This document shows positions 31,821 through 41,896 of a DNA stretch of 64,000 nucleotides, one piece after another. Both the position numbers and the translations under genes were made by a program. Each line of letters starts with the position of its first letter. The stretch's first letter is position 1. Source of the DNA: Chaetoderma sp. LZ-2023a (taxonomy: Eukaryota; Mollusca; Caudofoveata; Chaetodermatida; Chaetodermatidae); NCBI GenBank assembly GCA_034401795.1, contig CM067370.1, forward strand, positions 50,828,414 through 50,892,413. Direction: 5' to 3'. The notes beneath the pieces are model-generated. The model saw only the letters and a list, made by a program, of their open reading frames with translations. It was not told where the DNA came from and did not search any database.

Positions 31821-32520
31821 TGTCATTAATACATATAGTTTGTGTTAGATTACGCATTCTCTGTGAAATAAAGAAACACACGAAAATCGGCATCCGCGAA
31901 ATGGGTGATCCGTGAATCAAAGCAGTGACACACATATTCAGACCACTCCGACTGCTCCTGCGATCCATAGCACGGACGCGCACACTGGCTAGTTCATCTC
32001 ATGCCCAACGGACCAACAGACCAAAATATAATCGGCTATTGTTGCCAGAATGGCAATAAGAACTGTCACCTTTATACATCACCCATTGTTATGGCATCAA
32101 GTCGCTTGTTGTATTACCGCTAGTCCGAGGTGGGGAGTGATGTGGATAATTATCACACTTGCTTATATTATTGCTCAATATTAATTACCTATGGTTGGAT
32201 TACCACCCGTTTAACTACACACCTGTTTGGCGACAATGGAAGTTCATCTAAATCGTGTTTGCCTATTTGGCATATCAATAGCTCCAACTCTGTGTGGGGG
32301 TCTCTCCGGCCCAACACACACTCATCAATTCTTCACAACCTAGCTAGCCTCTCCCCAAATTCCACCTCTCTCGTCCAAAATCTCAATCCTAACTTAATCC
32401 CTCTCCAATGGGACTCACTCATCATCCTCAATCAGAATCCAAAACACGTGGCTCCATTTAACCAGTCAAATAACAAACCATATCACCAGCTGCAGTGCAT
32501 TCCACATACACACTAAAGGA
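31470..32520 (+). repeat. 1-kb dispersed repeat, copy 1
   Basis: The segment includes (GATGATAAG)-type repeats (31470-31600), the string TATTTGCTGTAGTGTAG, an expanded (TA)n tract, and the string CCTCAATCAGAATCCAAAAC with a following GTGGCTCC. The same landmarks occur in inverse order and orientation at 51.68-52.41 kb. It lies immediately left of the BEL/Pao insertion. A 128-residue ORF at 32130 is not supported as a gene because the homologous copy does not keep it. Confidence 0.65.
31726..31817. repeat. (TA)n microsatellite
   Basis: About 46 uninterrupted TA units. In the homologous repeat copy near 52.2 kb the same place holds only a short, broken TA-rich stretch. Confidence 0.95.
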
Positions 32521-32661
32521 TATCCAACATCTCTTTCGCCCCTGATCTCACTAAGAATTATTGATCAGAATGTTATTTAAAAATATATAAATAATCAAAG
32601 GCAAAATTATTATAAAGTGATTAACACAATCATGGTTACACATAGATTTTCAGTCAGATAG

Positions 32662-33278
32662 TGTTTTGGAGAATACATTTGCCTCTAAAATTCCCCAATT
32701 CGGCCTGTCAAGCTTTCACATGCTTGGCACCTCATACACTTTGCCTCTCTGATAGGAGTCCTCACCATAAAGGAAATTTATAGCTGTTTCTGGTCAACCC
32801 ACGGCTATAGAATTACAGTGACCCTACACCTGGGCCAGGCATTACTTTTGGAGATGGAGAGGAGAGAGAAGTTTAGAACTCAGATAGAATCAGCTAGTGA
32901 GAGTTGAAGTTGGTTGTAGACTTGGTCAGGTTTTTATCGTTATAGGACAGTGCCAGTACAACCGTTATAGCTAAGTAATAGATTGACTGCTGAATTTCGT
33001 AGCAGTGTTGTGACATAATCGGTCACAATCGGACTAAATATATACGGACATATCTATACTCGGACTACATGTACATGTATATGTGTTATTCGTTCGTTCG
33101 CTTGTCACTTCATTATTGGATACATTTACTCATCCGTTTATTTGTGATAACCGGATACTAAGTGAATATCATCAAGTAAAGCAAGTAAGTTTAAAAAGAA
33201 ATAACAATACAGCAACATCTTCGTAATGGTAGCAGAGTAAGAATTTAGTGGTAGCATTACATCGTCGTCGCCGCGACA
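32662..33278 (+). repeat. 5' LTR of the BEL/Pao element
   Basis: It begins TGTTTTGGAGAATACATTTG and ends GTCGCCGCGACA. It is matched almost base for base by 38218-38534 plus 40201-40498, the 3' LTR split by Tc1. The terminal TG...CA dinucleotides are intact. Confidence 0.95.
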
Positions 33279-33844
33279 TTTTGGTAGCAGAGCGTGGTTC
33301 AATAGCGTGGTTCAATAGCGTGGTTCAAGAGTGCCAATGAACAATAGCATAGTTGGACATTAGCGTGGTTCAGTATCGTGGTTGGACAATATCGTGGCCG
33401 GACAATATCGTGTTTGGACAATATCGTGGTTGAACAATATCGTGTTTGGATAATATCGTGGTTGGAGCATATCATGGTTGGATAATATTGTGGTCAGACA
33501 ATATCGTGGTTAAACAATAACGTGATTGATCAATAACAGTTATTTTAATCGTAATCCAGAGAGGACTGTCTCGTGTTATCACGCATAAGCTTGATATTGC
33601 CCTTCTTATATAAAGTGAATATTTAACAGAATTACATAATCGGACTAACTTATTCAATTGCTTATTCACAAACTTATTAATTCGTCGTTTTACCTTAACA
33701 AGCAAGACAGTTATTGAGCAAATCGTCGGGTTACAACAATTTGACTCGGTGAACAATCGCCATAGAAAAAACCCGATTTGAACATCGATTAATGTGAGTG
33801 ATTCTTGCACCTGTATTAAAAGACCACCTGTTATATGTGTCAAA
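33279..33844 (+). other. BEL/Pao leader with primer-binding site and short tandem repeats
   Basis: TTTTGGTAGCAGAGCGTGG directly after the LTR is the likely tRNA primer-binding site. From about 33296 to 33530 the leader is made of imperfect units of about 17-20 bases of the form ACAATATCGTGGTTGGAC. The rest up to the start codon is AT-rich and non-coding. Confidence 0.7.
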
Positions 33845-36800
33845 ATGGCTAATAGTATTGAAGCAGCTGCAAGCATTTTGACAGAGAATTACAATCGGAT
33901 TGATGATTTAAAGAAGGAGAAAATCAAAGCCAAATCATCATTTACTCGCTGTAAAAACCAATTACACTTATTAATCGATGATGACACTGACATTGCGCCA
34001 TCGCGACATTTAATTCGTGAAGCCTCTAAAAAGCTTGATGCAGCTCAGGAACATGTTATCGAAACAATGGATACGTTGTCAGATGAGTTTCGCAAGATAG
34101 CTGATCAAGAAAACAAACTTAAAACCAACAGTGAGCTAGAGGTTGTTGAAGCTGAATATACAGAGATAACCAATCGCATGCAGAATTTTCTAGACATCAA
34201 AAGAGATGTATTAAGTTCAGTTTCACCAAGCGAAATAGCAGAACGAAATAAGATAGTACCAGCCGATAATAGACTGCCAGACGTCCCCACTTTCAGGCCA
34301 TCGCATCCTGCATCGCAACCACCAATACCGGGACCACAGCTAGCCGTACCTCCACATTCACTACCGGATCCACTGCCGTCTCCACCAGAGAAAATGAATC
34401 CATATTTAACAGCTTTGGGGCATGACATCGGAAAGCAACTAAAACGTGTTTCAATTCCTATATTTAACGGTGATAAGCAGGTGTATGAGAATTGGAAAGC
34501 GGCATTCATGGCGTGTATAGAGGACCAAGTACCGGCAACATCAGAATATAAGTTGCTACAATTGCGTCAGTATCTATCTGGTGATGCTCTTAAGGCAGTT
34601 GAGAAATTGGGCTTTTCAGCATGTGCTTATCAAGCCTCCAAGGACCGGTTAGATAGAAAATTTGGCGGGAAACGTCGTCAAATTTCTCGACAGCTGGAAG
34701 ACCTAGAACAATTTCATCCAGTTAGACTTGGAAATGCAGAGGACATTGAGAAATTTGCAGATCTCTTAGATGTAATGATAATAAACTTCACCGACTTGAA
34801 CCAATTTGAGACAATAGATAATACATTGCTTTTTACTGCATTTTTGAAAAAGTTGCCTGAACAAATGATCATTCGATATCAGCGATGGGCCTTTGAAAAC
34901 AACAAGCCAGAATCGATAGAGCCATTACGCGAGTGGATTATTCAAGAAGCAGAATTTTCTACTGTTGCGTCGGAAACTGTTAGAGGTCTGAGTGGCATGA
35001 TGGCATCGGTTCCAAGTCGTACTAGTACTCCTAATTGGACACGAAAACGAAGGACATTGTTTAATGCTGGCAGCAACTCAAAGAGAAATATTAATGCTAG
35101 ACGTGCATGCCGAGTCTGCCAAGATGATCATGGAGTTTGGAGATGTCAGAAGTTTCGAGAGATGGACGTTTCACAACGTTGGGTGGCTGCTAAACATCAT
35201 GGTCTGTGCTTTCGTTGTCTTGGAGATGACCATCGAGGACAAACATGTACACGATCGAGAACATGTGGCATTGACTCATGCCCGCAGACGCATAATCGTT
35301 TGCTTCATCAAGAGAAGAGTAGTCTGAATTCACATCCATCAGCAAATAGCAAAGATAACAATGAACAATCGCATATCGATCAAGATCGTGATAGAATCAA
35401 CATGGACACGTCTGCCACGAAAGGGGAACTTCGCAAATCTAGTGAAAGGTCACATACCACAACAATGGCTGCAGAAGTAAATACACTGCATGATTATGTA
35501 ACACTTCGTACCGTACCGGTGATTTTGAAAAACGGTAATCGCAGTGTAAAGGTTAATGCCTTACTGGACGATGCCAGTACAAAGACTTACTTGAATTCAG
35601 ATGTTGCAGCTGAATTAGGACTTCAAGGACAGTTTCAGAAGGTTTACATTAATGTCATAAATGGAAAAACAGAAACATTCGAGACAATGCCAGTAGAATT
35701 TGGTTTAGAAAGTGTCAATGGACAGGTGAAAGCGAAGATAAGTGCATTTACAACCAGTCAAGTAACAGGAAACTTGCAAGCAATCGACTGGAGCAAGCAC
35801 GGTCGTGAGTGGAATCACCTAAAAGGCATCATGTTTCCAGTTCGTGGACAGAAACCTACAATTGACATATTAATTGGCATAGACCACCTGGACTTACATT
35901 ATTCATATAGAGATATTCGTGGACAGCCAGGAGAACCAGTGGCACGGTTGACTTCGTTAGGATGGACATGCATCGGGAGTCCAGATGGAAAGATCGGGTC
36001 AGTTATTCGTACCAATTTTATTCAAACATACTTCATTGACGATCGAGGTCTGAATGAGACTCTACAGAGGTTTTGGGAAACTGAATCAAGTGGAGTTGTT
36101 TCTGATGCCAATGCAGTTACACTGGAGGACAAGGCTGTGCTCGAGAAGGTGAAAAGCTCGCTACAATACAAGAATATGCGTTATCAAATCGGAATACCTT
36201 GGGTAGATGGTGCACCAACCTTGCAGCCAAACTACAAAATGGCACTGCAGCGACTTGAAAATACTGAGAAACGTCTGCTAAAGGTACGAGATGTTGGAAC
36301 AGCATATGCCAACACAATTAGCAAATACATAGAGAAAGGCTATGTTCGTAAAGTCGCAAAAACAGAGGAGAAACCGACAAACATGTGGTACATACCACAC
36401 TTCGCAGTTGTTAGACCGGACAAGGAGACAACGAAGGTACGCATTGTCTTTGATGCATCTGCAAAATCGGCCGACGTTTCGCTCAATGATGTTATCCATC
36501 AAGGCCCAAAGTTACAGCGAGTTCTTATAGATGTCATACTTCGTTTCCGGAAGAAACCAATAGCATTGGTATGTGACATTTCTGAAATGTATCTGCAGAT
36601 CGAAATAGCGCCAGACGATCGGCCTTATCATAGATTTCTATGGAGAGACTTATGTCAACACCAGCCTCCAGATGAATATGAATTCAATCGCCTCGTATTT
36701 GGGATCAATTCTTCGCCATTTCTAGCCCAATTTGTAACTCAAGAACATGCAAAATCAAATAGAGAGAAATATCCCATGACAGCTGACACTGTATTGAAAT

Positions 36801-38059
36801 CGACATACATGGACGACAGCATGGACTCAGTTATGAATGCCAGCCAGGGGATTGAGCTGTACCATCAGTTATCAGAATTATGGGCCAGTGCAGGAATGAA
36901 GGCACATAAATGGTTATCTAACTCAGTGGCTGTGCTAGACAAAATACCAATCGAAAACAGAGCATCAGAGATGGATCTGGACAATCATCTACCATCGATC
37001 AAAACTCTTGGAGTAATGTGGCAAGCAGAAGATGATGTGTTTGGCTTTCGCTTTAGTACAGTTGACGACAAGTTTCAGTATACTAAAAGAAACTTCCTGA
37101 AAAAGATTGCATCGCTGTTTGATCCGTTGGGCTTTCTATCACCATTCACAATTCGTGCAAAGATCATGTTGCAAGAAATGTGGTCTGCTGGTTTGGACTG
37201 GGATGACATGCTTAATGACAGCCTTACTACCAAGTCTCAGACGTGGTTCATGGAGTTGGACAAGCTAGCCAATATTCGAGTCCCTAGATGTCTGCAGATG
37301 ACTGTTGGAGCAGAGGTGACTGAGGCAATGTTACACACATTTGTTGACGCGTCTCAGGATGCATATGGAGCTGTTGTTTACTACAAATCGGTTTATATCA
37401 ATGGACAAATATCATGTCATATTGTTGCATCGAAGACACGTGTTGCTCCATTGACATCGACAAGCATACCATGCCTAGAGATGATGGCCGCTATTCTAGG
37501 TTTACGGCTGACAGCATCTGTGACTGCTGCCTTAGAGATCTTCATGAAGAATGTTATATTCTGGTCTGATAGCATGAATGTATTGTGGTGGATTCGAAGT
37601 CGAAGTAGGAACTTGAAACCATTTGTAGCAAATCGTGTTGGCGAAATCCAAAGTTTGACATCACCGGAGCAGTGGCGCTATGTTCCCACACAGAAGAATC
37701 CTGCTGACCAGGCTTCACGAGGGGTATCAGTGATGAAACTGTCGACTGATGACATGTGGTGGACAGGACCAAACTTCCTTCTGAAAACGGAACAAGATTG
37801 GCCTCAGAATCGTGTGGAGAAGGGGGCACATGTATGGCGACGAGGATGGGATTTCGAAATCGGTGATGTCGTCCTAGTCATATCTCCAGATTCTCCTCGT
37901 GGTCAATGGCCATTAGGCCGTGTTTTGGAAACATATCCTGGGAAAGACGGTCATGTACGTGTGGCCAAAGTTCAGATCGGAAAGAACACATTTGTGCGCC
38001 CTATTTCCAGACTATGTGCTATTGAGACTAGTAGTGCGCCATTCATTGTGGACACCTAA
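33845..38059 (+). CDS. BEL/Pao gag-pol polyprotein, intact ORF lacking the integrase core
   Basis: The start chosen is the ATG at 33845 (MANSIEAAASILTENYN), giving 1404 residues; a longer frame from 33794 has no ATG. In order: a coiled-coil N terminus (about 15-120), a DUF1759-type Gag domain (about 195-390), Cys/His knuckles (about 420-490, with CRVCQDDHGVWRC and CFRCLGDDHRGQTC), an aspartic protease with LLDDASTKTYL (about 575), and reverse transcriptase with the YMDD box in STYMDDSMDSV (about 990). An RNase H-like domain follows with VDASQDAYGAVVYY and WSDSMNVLWWI (about 1175-1265). The usual HHCC zinc-binding and D,D,E integrase core should follow, but the frame passes from TEQDWPQNRVEKG directly to the C-terminal WRRGWDFEIGDVVLVI domain (DUF5641-like). 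No stop or shift interrupts it. Reverse transcription may be encoded, but integration must rely on another element. Confidence 0.93.
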   Translation: MANSIEAAASILTENYNRIDDLKKEKIKAKSSFTRCKNQLHLLIDDDTDIAPSRHLIREASKKLDAAQEHVIETMDTLSDEFRKIADQENKLKTNSELEVVEAEYTEITNRMQNFLDIKRDVLSSVSPSEIAERNKIVPADNRLPDVPTFRPSHPASQPPIPGPQLAVPPHSLPDPLPSPPEKMNPYLTALGHDIGKQLKRVSIPIFNGDKQVYENWKAAFMACIEDQVPATSEYKLLQLRQYLSGDALKAVEKLGFSACAYQASKDRLDRKFGGKRRQISRQLEDLEQFHPVRLGNAEDIEKFADLLDVMIINFTDLNQFETIDNTLLFTAFLKKLPEQMIIRYQRWAFENNKPESIEPLREWIIQEAEFSTVASETVRGLSGMMASVPSRTSTPNWTRKRRTLFNAGSNSKRNINARRACRVCQDDHGVWRCQKFREMDVSQRWVAAKHHGLCFRCLGDDHRGQTCTRSRTCGIDSCPQTHNRLLHQEKSSLNSHPSANSKDNNEQSHIDQDRDRINMDTSATKGELRKSSERSHTTTMAAEVNTLHDYVTLRTVPVILKNGNRSVKVNALLDDASTKTYLNSDVAAELGLQGQFQKVYINVINGKTETFETMPVEFGLESVNGQVKAKISAFTTSQVTGNLQAIDWSKHGREWNHLKGIMFPVRGQKPTIDILIGIDHLDLHYSYRDIRGQPGEPVARLTSLGWTCIGSPDGKIGSVIRTNFIQTYFIDDRGLNETLQRFWETESSGVVSDANAVTLEDKAVLEKVKSSLQYKNMRYQIGIPWVDGAPTLQPNYKMALQRLENTEKRLLKVRDVGTAYANTISKYIEKGYVRKVAKTEEKPTNMWYIPHFAVVRPDKETTKVRIVFDASAKSADVSLNDVIHQGPKLQRVLIDVILRFRKKPIALVCDISEMYLQIEIAPDDRPYHRFLWRDLCQHQPPDEYEFNRLVFGINSSPFLAQFVTQEHAKSNREKYPMTADTVLKSTYMDDSMDSVMNASQGIELYHQLSELWASAGMKAHKWLSNSVAVLDKIPIENRASEMDLDNHLPSIKTLGVMWQAEDDVFGFRFSTVDDKFQYTKRNFLKKIASLFDPLGFLSPFTIRAKIMLQEMWSAGLDWDDMLNDSLTTKSQTWFMELDKLANIRVPRCLQMTVGAEVTEAMLHTFVDASQDAYGAVVYYKSVYINGQISCHIVASKTRVAPLTSTSIPCLEMMAAILGLRLTASVTAALEIFMKNVIFWSDSMNVLWWIRSRSRNLKPFVANRVGEIQSLTSPEQWRYVPTQKNPADQASRGVSVMKLSTDDMWWTGPNFLLKTEQDWPQNRVEKGAHVWRRGWDFEIGDVVLVISPDSPRGQWPLGRVLETYPGKDGHVRVAKVQIGKNTFVRPISRLCAIETSSAPFIVDT

Positions 38060-38202
38060 TACCAATGGACAACTCTTGTAAATAGAATCGAACTGGTGTA
38101 CATATAATATTTGTTGCTTCGTGACTATGGACTAAATTTGCAAGTTGACAACCTGGATACACATTAACATTTGCTTACTAGTTTTGATCAGCTGGGACTT
38201 AT

Positions 38203-38217
38203 CGAGAAAGGGGAGAA
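38203..38217 (+). promoter_or_regulatory. Polypurine tract of the BEL/Pao element
   Basis: CGAGAAAGGGGAGAA directly precedes the TGT of the 3' LTR, the expected place for plus-strand priming. Confidence 0.75.
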
Positions 38218-38536
38218 TGTTTTGGAGAATACATTTGCCTCTAAAATTCCCCAATTCGGCCTGTCAAGCTTTCACATGCTTGGCACCTCATAAACTTTGC
38301 CTCTCTGATAGGAGTCCTCACCATAAAGGAAATTTATAGCTGTTTCTGGTCAACCCACGGCTATAGAATTACAGTGACCCTACACCTGGGCCAGGCATTA
38401 ATTTTGGAGATGGAGAGGAGAGTGAAGTTTAGAACTCAGATAAAATCAGCTAGTGAGAGTTGAAGTTGGTTTTAGACTTGGTCAGGTTTTTATCGTTATA
38501 GGACAGTGCCAGTACAACCGTTATAGCTAAGTAATA

Positions 38537-40198
38537 TACACCTGTGCAAAAGTTAAGCACCAGCAAAAACAATAGAACGTAGAAACATGATGGTACAACT
38601 AGGCTGCCATACTTTTTGTCCCCGCATTAGCTGACATAATTCCAAGTACGAAATGCACATGCATGCATAACTTCACGCCGCTTGATGTCCGTGCGTGGCG
38701 GGAAACAGCACACGTGTTCAGTTATGTAAAAGTCCAGTTTGAGGTGTAGAACATTACATACAGATTTAGGCGACAAGATTAGGAATTTTGTGTTCATGAC
38801 CGTGGTTTATTTATACAGAGAGAATTAGCTCTTGATTGTGAACCGCTATGGCAAGACGAAGGTTAAGTGATCGTGTGAAATGGCAAATCATAGGCATGCA
38901 TACCACTGGTATGTCATGCAGAGAGATTGGCAGACAGCTGAACATTAACCATACTGTAATCAGTCGTTTGATTGCAAAACATGGGCAAACTAACGAGGTG
39001 AAGGACAGGCCTAGATCTGGAAGACCGAAGAAGACTACTGCCCGTGATGATCGAGCCCTAGTACGCCTTGTTAGGAGATCTCCATTCACCAACAGCAGAG
39101 TGCTCAGCCAGCAATGGGAAACGCGCAATAGAGTGTCAATGTCTACCGTCAAAAGGAGACTGTATGCTGCTGGCATGAAAGCTAGGAGACCTGTCAGACG
39201 TCCTCTCCTCACTGCACACCACAAAGAGGAGCGTCTGAGGTGGTGCAACGAAAGAAGACACTGGAACATGAGATCCTGGAGACGGGTACACTGGTCCGAT
39301 GAAAGTCGGTTCCTGCTTCATGCCACAGATGGTCGAACTCGTGTATGGAGGTCCAGACGCACGGCCTACGACCAACGTAACATCATGGAAGAAGTTCCAT
39401 TTGGTGGAGGTTCCGTTATGATATGGGGGTGCATCTCATTTGATTGTAAGCTGGATCTGTTGACTGTACCTGGAACACTAAATGGACAAAGATATCAAGA
39501 TTCCATACTGGATAGAGTTGTGGTCCCTCATTTTGTAAATCATGCACCTGGAACCCACCCTAAATTCATGGATGACAACGCCCGACCACATCGTGCTAGA
39601 GCTGTGCATGAATACCTCCGCCAGAATGCCATCGAAACCCTACCATGGCCAGCAAGGAGCCCTGACATGAACCCTATTGAGCATATCTGGGACATTCTGG
39701 GAAACATGGTGAGAAGGAGGGATCCTCCTGTGCAGAACCTACAGGAATTAACAGACGCACTCCATCTTGAATGGCAACGAATACCACAATTGCGTATCAG
39801 TCGGTTGGTGACGAGCATGAGACGTCGTGTCCAGGCCGTCATCCAGGCACAAGGTGGATATACCCGGTATTAATAATGACAGTCTCAAACTCGTGCACAG
39901 ATGTTACACTTCGTTTTCAGACACCATTAATGACAATCTAGCCACGTGTGTCAACTGTAGGGCAATAGTTGTCAGTTGTGTCAACGTAACCATATTCAGG
40001 CCTCGTTTTCAAGTTCAAACAAAAACATACAGTGTTTCCCCACCATCATAATCAGCATTCCTCTAGTTGCATTATTACCTCTTGCACTAAGATGGATGGG
40101 TACATAAATGTTTATGCTATTGCTTTCTTCATAGCACATTGAATATACCCTCGCATGTGCGTAAAAATAGGGTGGTGCTTAACTTTTGCACAGGTGTA
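38537..40198 (+). mobile_element. Complete Tc1/mariner-family transposon (1662 bp)
   Basis: The ends are inverted copies of about 26 bases beginning TACACCTGTGCAAAAGTTAA, flanked by the TA target duplication (38535-38536 and 40199-40200). One intact transposase gene fills the centre. The target is the 3' LTR of the BEL/Pao element, so this insertion is the youngest event of the local nest. Confidence 0.95.
38848..39873 (+). CDS. Tc1-type transposase, DD34E, intact (341 aa)
   Basis: The transposase cuts the element out and pastes it at TA sites. The N terminus (about 1-110) holds two helix-turn-helix units of the paired-like type, including MSCREIGRQLNINHTVISRL, then an AT-hook-like RPRSGRPKKT. 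The catalytic core has the first Asp in VHWSDESRFL (about residue 150), the second in KFMDDNARPHRAR (about 247), and Glu in SPDMNPIEHIWDIL (about 282), 34 residues after the second Asp. The glycine-rich GGGSVMIWGCIS box is present. The ORF has no interruption and its length is usual for the family, so the gene could be active. No nuclear localisation test is possible here beyond the basic N terminus. Confidence 0.95.
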   Translation: MARRRLSDRVKWQIIGMHTTGMSCREIGRQLNINHTVISRLIAKHGQTNEVKDRPRSGRPKKTTARDDRALVRLVRRSPFTNSRVLSQQWETRNRVSMSTVKRRLYAAGMKARRPVRRPLLTAHHKEERLRWCNERRHWNMRSWRRVHWSDESRFLLHATDGRTRVWRSRRTAYDQRNIMEEVPFGGGSVMIWGCISFDCKLDLLTVPGTLNGQRYQDSILDRVVVPHFVNHAPGTHPKFMDDNARPHRARAVHEYLRQNAIETLPWPARSPDMNPIEHIWDILGNMVRRRDPPVQNLQELTDALHLEWQRIPQLRISRLVTSMRRRVQAVIQAQGGYTRY

Positions 40199-40704
40199 TA
40201 GATTGACTGCTGAATTTCGTAGCAGTGTTGTGACATAATCGGTCTCAATCGGACTAAATATATACGGACATATCTATACTCGGACTACATGTACATGTAT
40301 ATGTGTTATTCGTTCGTTCGCTTGTCACTTCATTATTGGATACATTTACTCATCCGTTTATTTGTGATAACCGGATACTAAGTGAATATCATCAAGTAAA
40401 GCAAGTAAGTTTAAAAAGAAATAACAATACAGCAACATCTTCGTAATGGTAGCAGAGTAAGAATTTAGTGGTAGCATTACATCGTCGTCGCCACGACAGA
40501 TAGGCTGTGGATGCTTAGACGCTTACGCTGTTACGGGCGGTGTAGCATCGCCCTATATAGATGCCCTGGTAGAAATTTGAGGTGTCTACCATCTTCTCTG
40601 TGGCAGACTCGATCGTGTTACTTCTATGGTATGCAGAAGATGGCGCAGGGTTGTCTGTAGGCGACATCCGATCAACAGATGATGTGATGTCGATCGGATG
40701 TCCC

Positions 40705-40983
40705 CTACATACGTCCCTTGCTAACATCCTTCAGATTGGTTAATAGTTCAACACCATCACTACTAATCAGGTGGATGGAGAGGTTCTTCAGCTCTGATCC
40801 ATACTGTCGCGTGAACGACTTACAGTAGTTCTCCTTCACTTTAGTTACATCGACATCACACATATCTACTATAACAGGGAGACCTGTTGAGTAAGCAAAT
40901 ATTGCTACAGGCTTTAAACAGGAGGATGGAGTCATGGTGATCGTGCGATTGCTACTGCAGGGGCCAGTTTCGCAAAGGTGCAT
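40705..40983 (-). pseudogene. Polinton copy 2 remnant of gene A
   Basis: On the minus strand the frame includes IFAYSTGLP, corresponding to IFAHSTGLA at the start of gene A in copy 1, and later SSDGVELLTNLKDVSKGRM against GGDGVELLTDLKDVSKERL. The 5' end of the open frame is extended artificially through the MITE. Downstream (below 40705) the match is lost. Confidence 0.6.
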
Positions 40984-41310
40984 AAGTTACGCCCTGTCGT
41001 AAAGTAGAAAACAGACCAATCGGAATGCTTCATGTGATATTTGTGCCATACTTAAGTACCCTAGTTAAGTACCCTTTGTGAAACTGGCCCCAGGATGCTG
41101 AGAGTATGACCGGCCATCTCGCGGAAATGGGGTGGGTGTAATAGAGTACCTGCCAGTGAAAAGAGCCAACCACTTGTGGAAGGCACTCGGCCCCAATCTG
41201 TTCATCCCCGCAAATCACCTGTGTGGCAGCTCCGCTATTAACGTATGCCAGCTCAGATGGGCTGTCTGAGGCTCAGTTAGAGTTTATGCTGCTACTACTC
41301 ACTGACCCGT
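40934..41310 (+). pseudogene. Polinton copy 2 remnant of gene B, interrupted by a MITE
   Basis: The ATG at 40934 (MVIVRLLL) matches copy 1's MPTVRLLL and has the same TTTAAAC box 15 bases upstream. A 130-bp MITE splits it after about nine codons. The rest (41093-41310) aligns with 1040-1198 of copy 1 but contains stops. Confidence 0.6.
40961..41090. mobile_element. 130-bp MITE with GGGCCAGTTTC termini
   Basis: The ends GGGCCAGTTTCGCAAAGG and CCTTTGTGAAACTGGCCC are inverted copies. CAG flanks both sides (40958-40960 and 41091-41093) as a 3-bp duplication. The empty site is inferred from copy 1, where CTGCTCTCCGGTGCTGAG is continuous. A 3-bp duplication would suit a PIF/Harbinger-type MITE, although the usual target is TWA. 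Confidence 0.75.
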
Positions 41311-41354
41311 CAACATGATATCACAATGGACATAGAACTCATTTGCTGAATTGA

Positions 41355-41870
41355 TGGCTAAGGAATTGAAGGTGCCCACACCTTCTCTGAGAGGCTACAG
41401 CTAAGCAATACAGGAACTGAGTTGCCGAGAAGGTGAGCGGCTGCAGCAGGAGAGTTGGAATTAAAGAGAATGCTAGCATAGCAAGGAGAATACGGGACTA
41501 CAATAGTGCCACAGAATGGGAGGGCACATTGCGGGATGCAATAGAGCCCGCGCCTGGGCAATGTAATAATCAATAACTCTCGAATGCTGATCAGGTATAA
41601 CTCATGGATGATGAGCCAGTAAATGTCTTACAGCGAGCACAGGAGCGACGGTATGCCAACATAACTATACATGTTGGGTGAGCTATCAGAGTGACAACGT
41701 GAAGTTCTAGATGTCAATGCTACGAAGGGTACTGGCACTGGAGAAAATGACAGGTGTCTTAGGGAAATATGGCCTAACTCCAAGAGGCTGACACAATTTG
41801 CCGGGCTCTTCAAGTTGAATCATAGTATGGCTCATCGACATATCTAATAGGTGATGAGACTGGTTTAAGC
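41355..41870 (+). pseudogene. Polinton copy 2 remnant of gene C (repeat region mostly absent)
   Basis: Matches both ends of gene C: CTGCAGCAGGAGAGTTGGAA corresponds to its N-terminal third, and the part after 41690 corresponds to its C-terminal third. The acidic VAET repeats are reduced to a single DDEPV-like trace near 41610. Many stops are present. Confidence 0.5.
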
Positions 41871-41896
41871 CGTATGTATACCATTGCTAAATCAGG

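Larger units (their letters stand above)
38218..40498 (+). repeat. 3' LTR of the BEL/Pao element, split by a Tc1 insertion
   Basis: The LTR runs 38218-38536 and resumes at 40201-40498; the gap is the Tc1 element plus one copy of its TA duplication. Removing it restores a 617-bp LTR almost identical to the 5' one. Confidence 0.93.
32657..40503 (+). mobile_element. BEL/Pao LTR retrotransposon with GATAG target duplication
   Basis: The element is bounded by the 5-bp direct repeat GATAG (32657-32661 and 40499-40503). It has 617-bp LTRs beginning TGT and ending ACA, a primer-binding-like TGGTAGCAGAGC just after the 5' LTR, a single gag-pol ORF, and a purine-rich GAGAAAGGGGAGAA tract just before the 3' LTR. 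The two LTRs differ at about seven positions by eye (roughly 1 %), so insertion is recent. The integrase core is missing from the ORF, making the element non-autonomous. A Tc1 transposon is inserted in the 3' LTR. Confidence 0.93.

Noticed and set aside
32130..32516. 128-residue ORF in the 1-kb dispersed repeat
   Set aside because: The inverted copy at 51.7-52.2 kb does not keep the frame, and composition is not protein-like.
33794..33844. 17-codon extension of the BEL gag-pol frame
   Set aside because: The extension starts with GTG, not ATG, and adds no domain. The ATG at 33845 is the first in frame.
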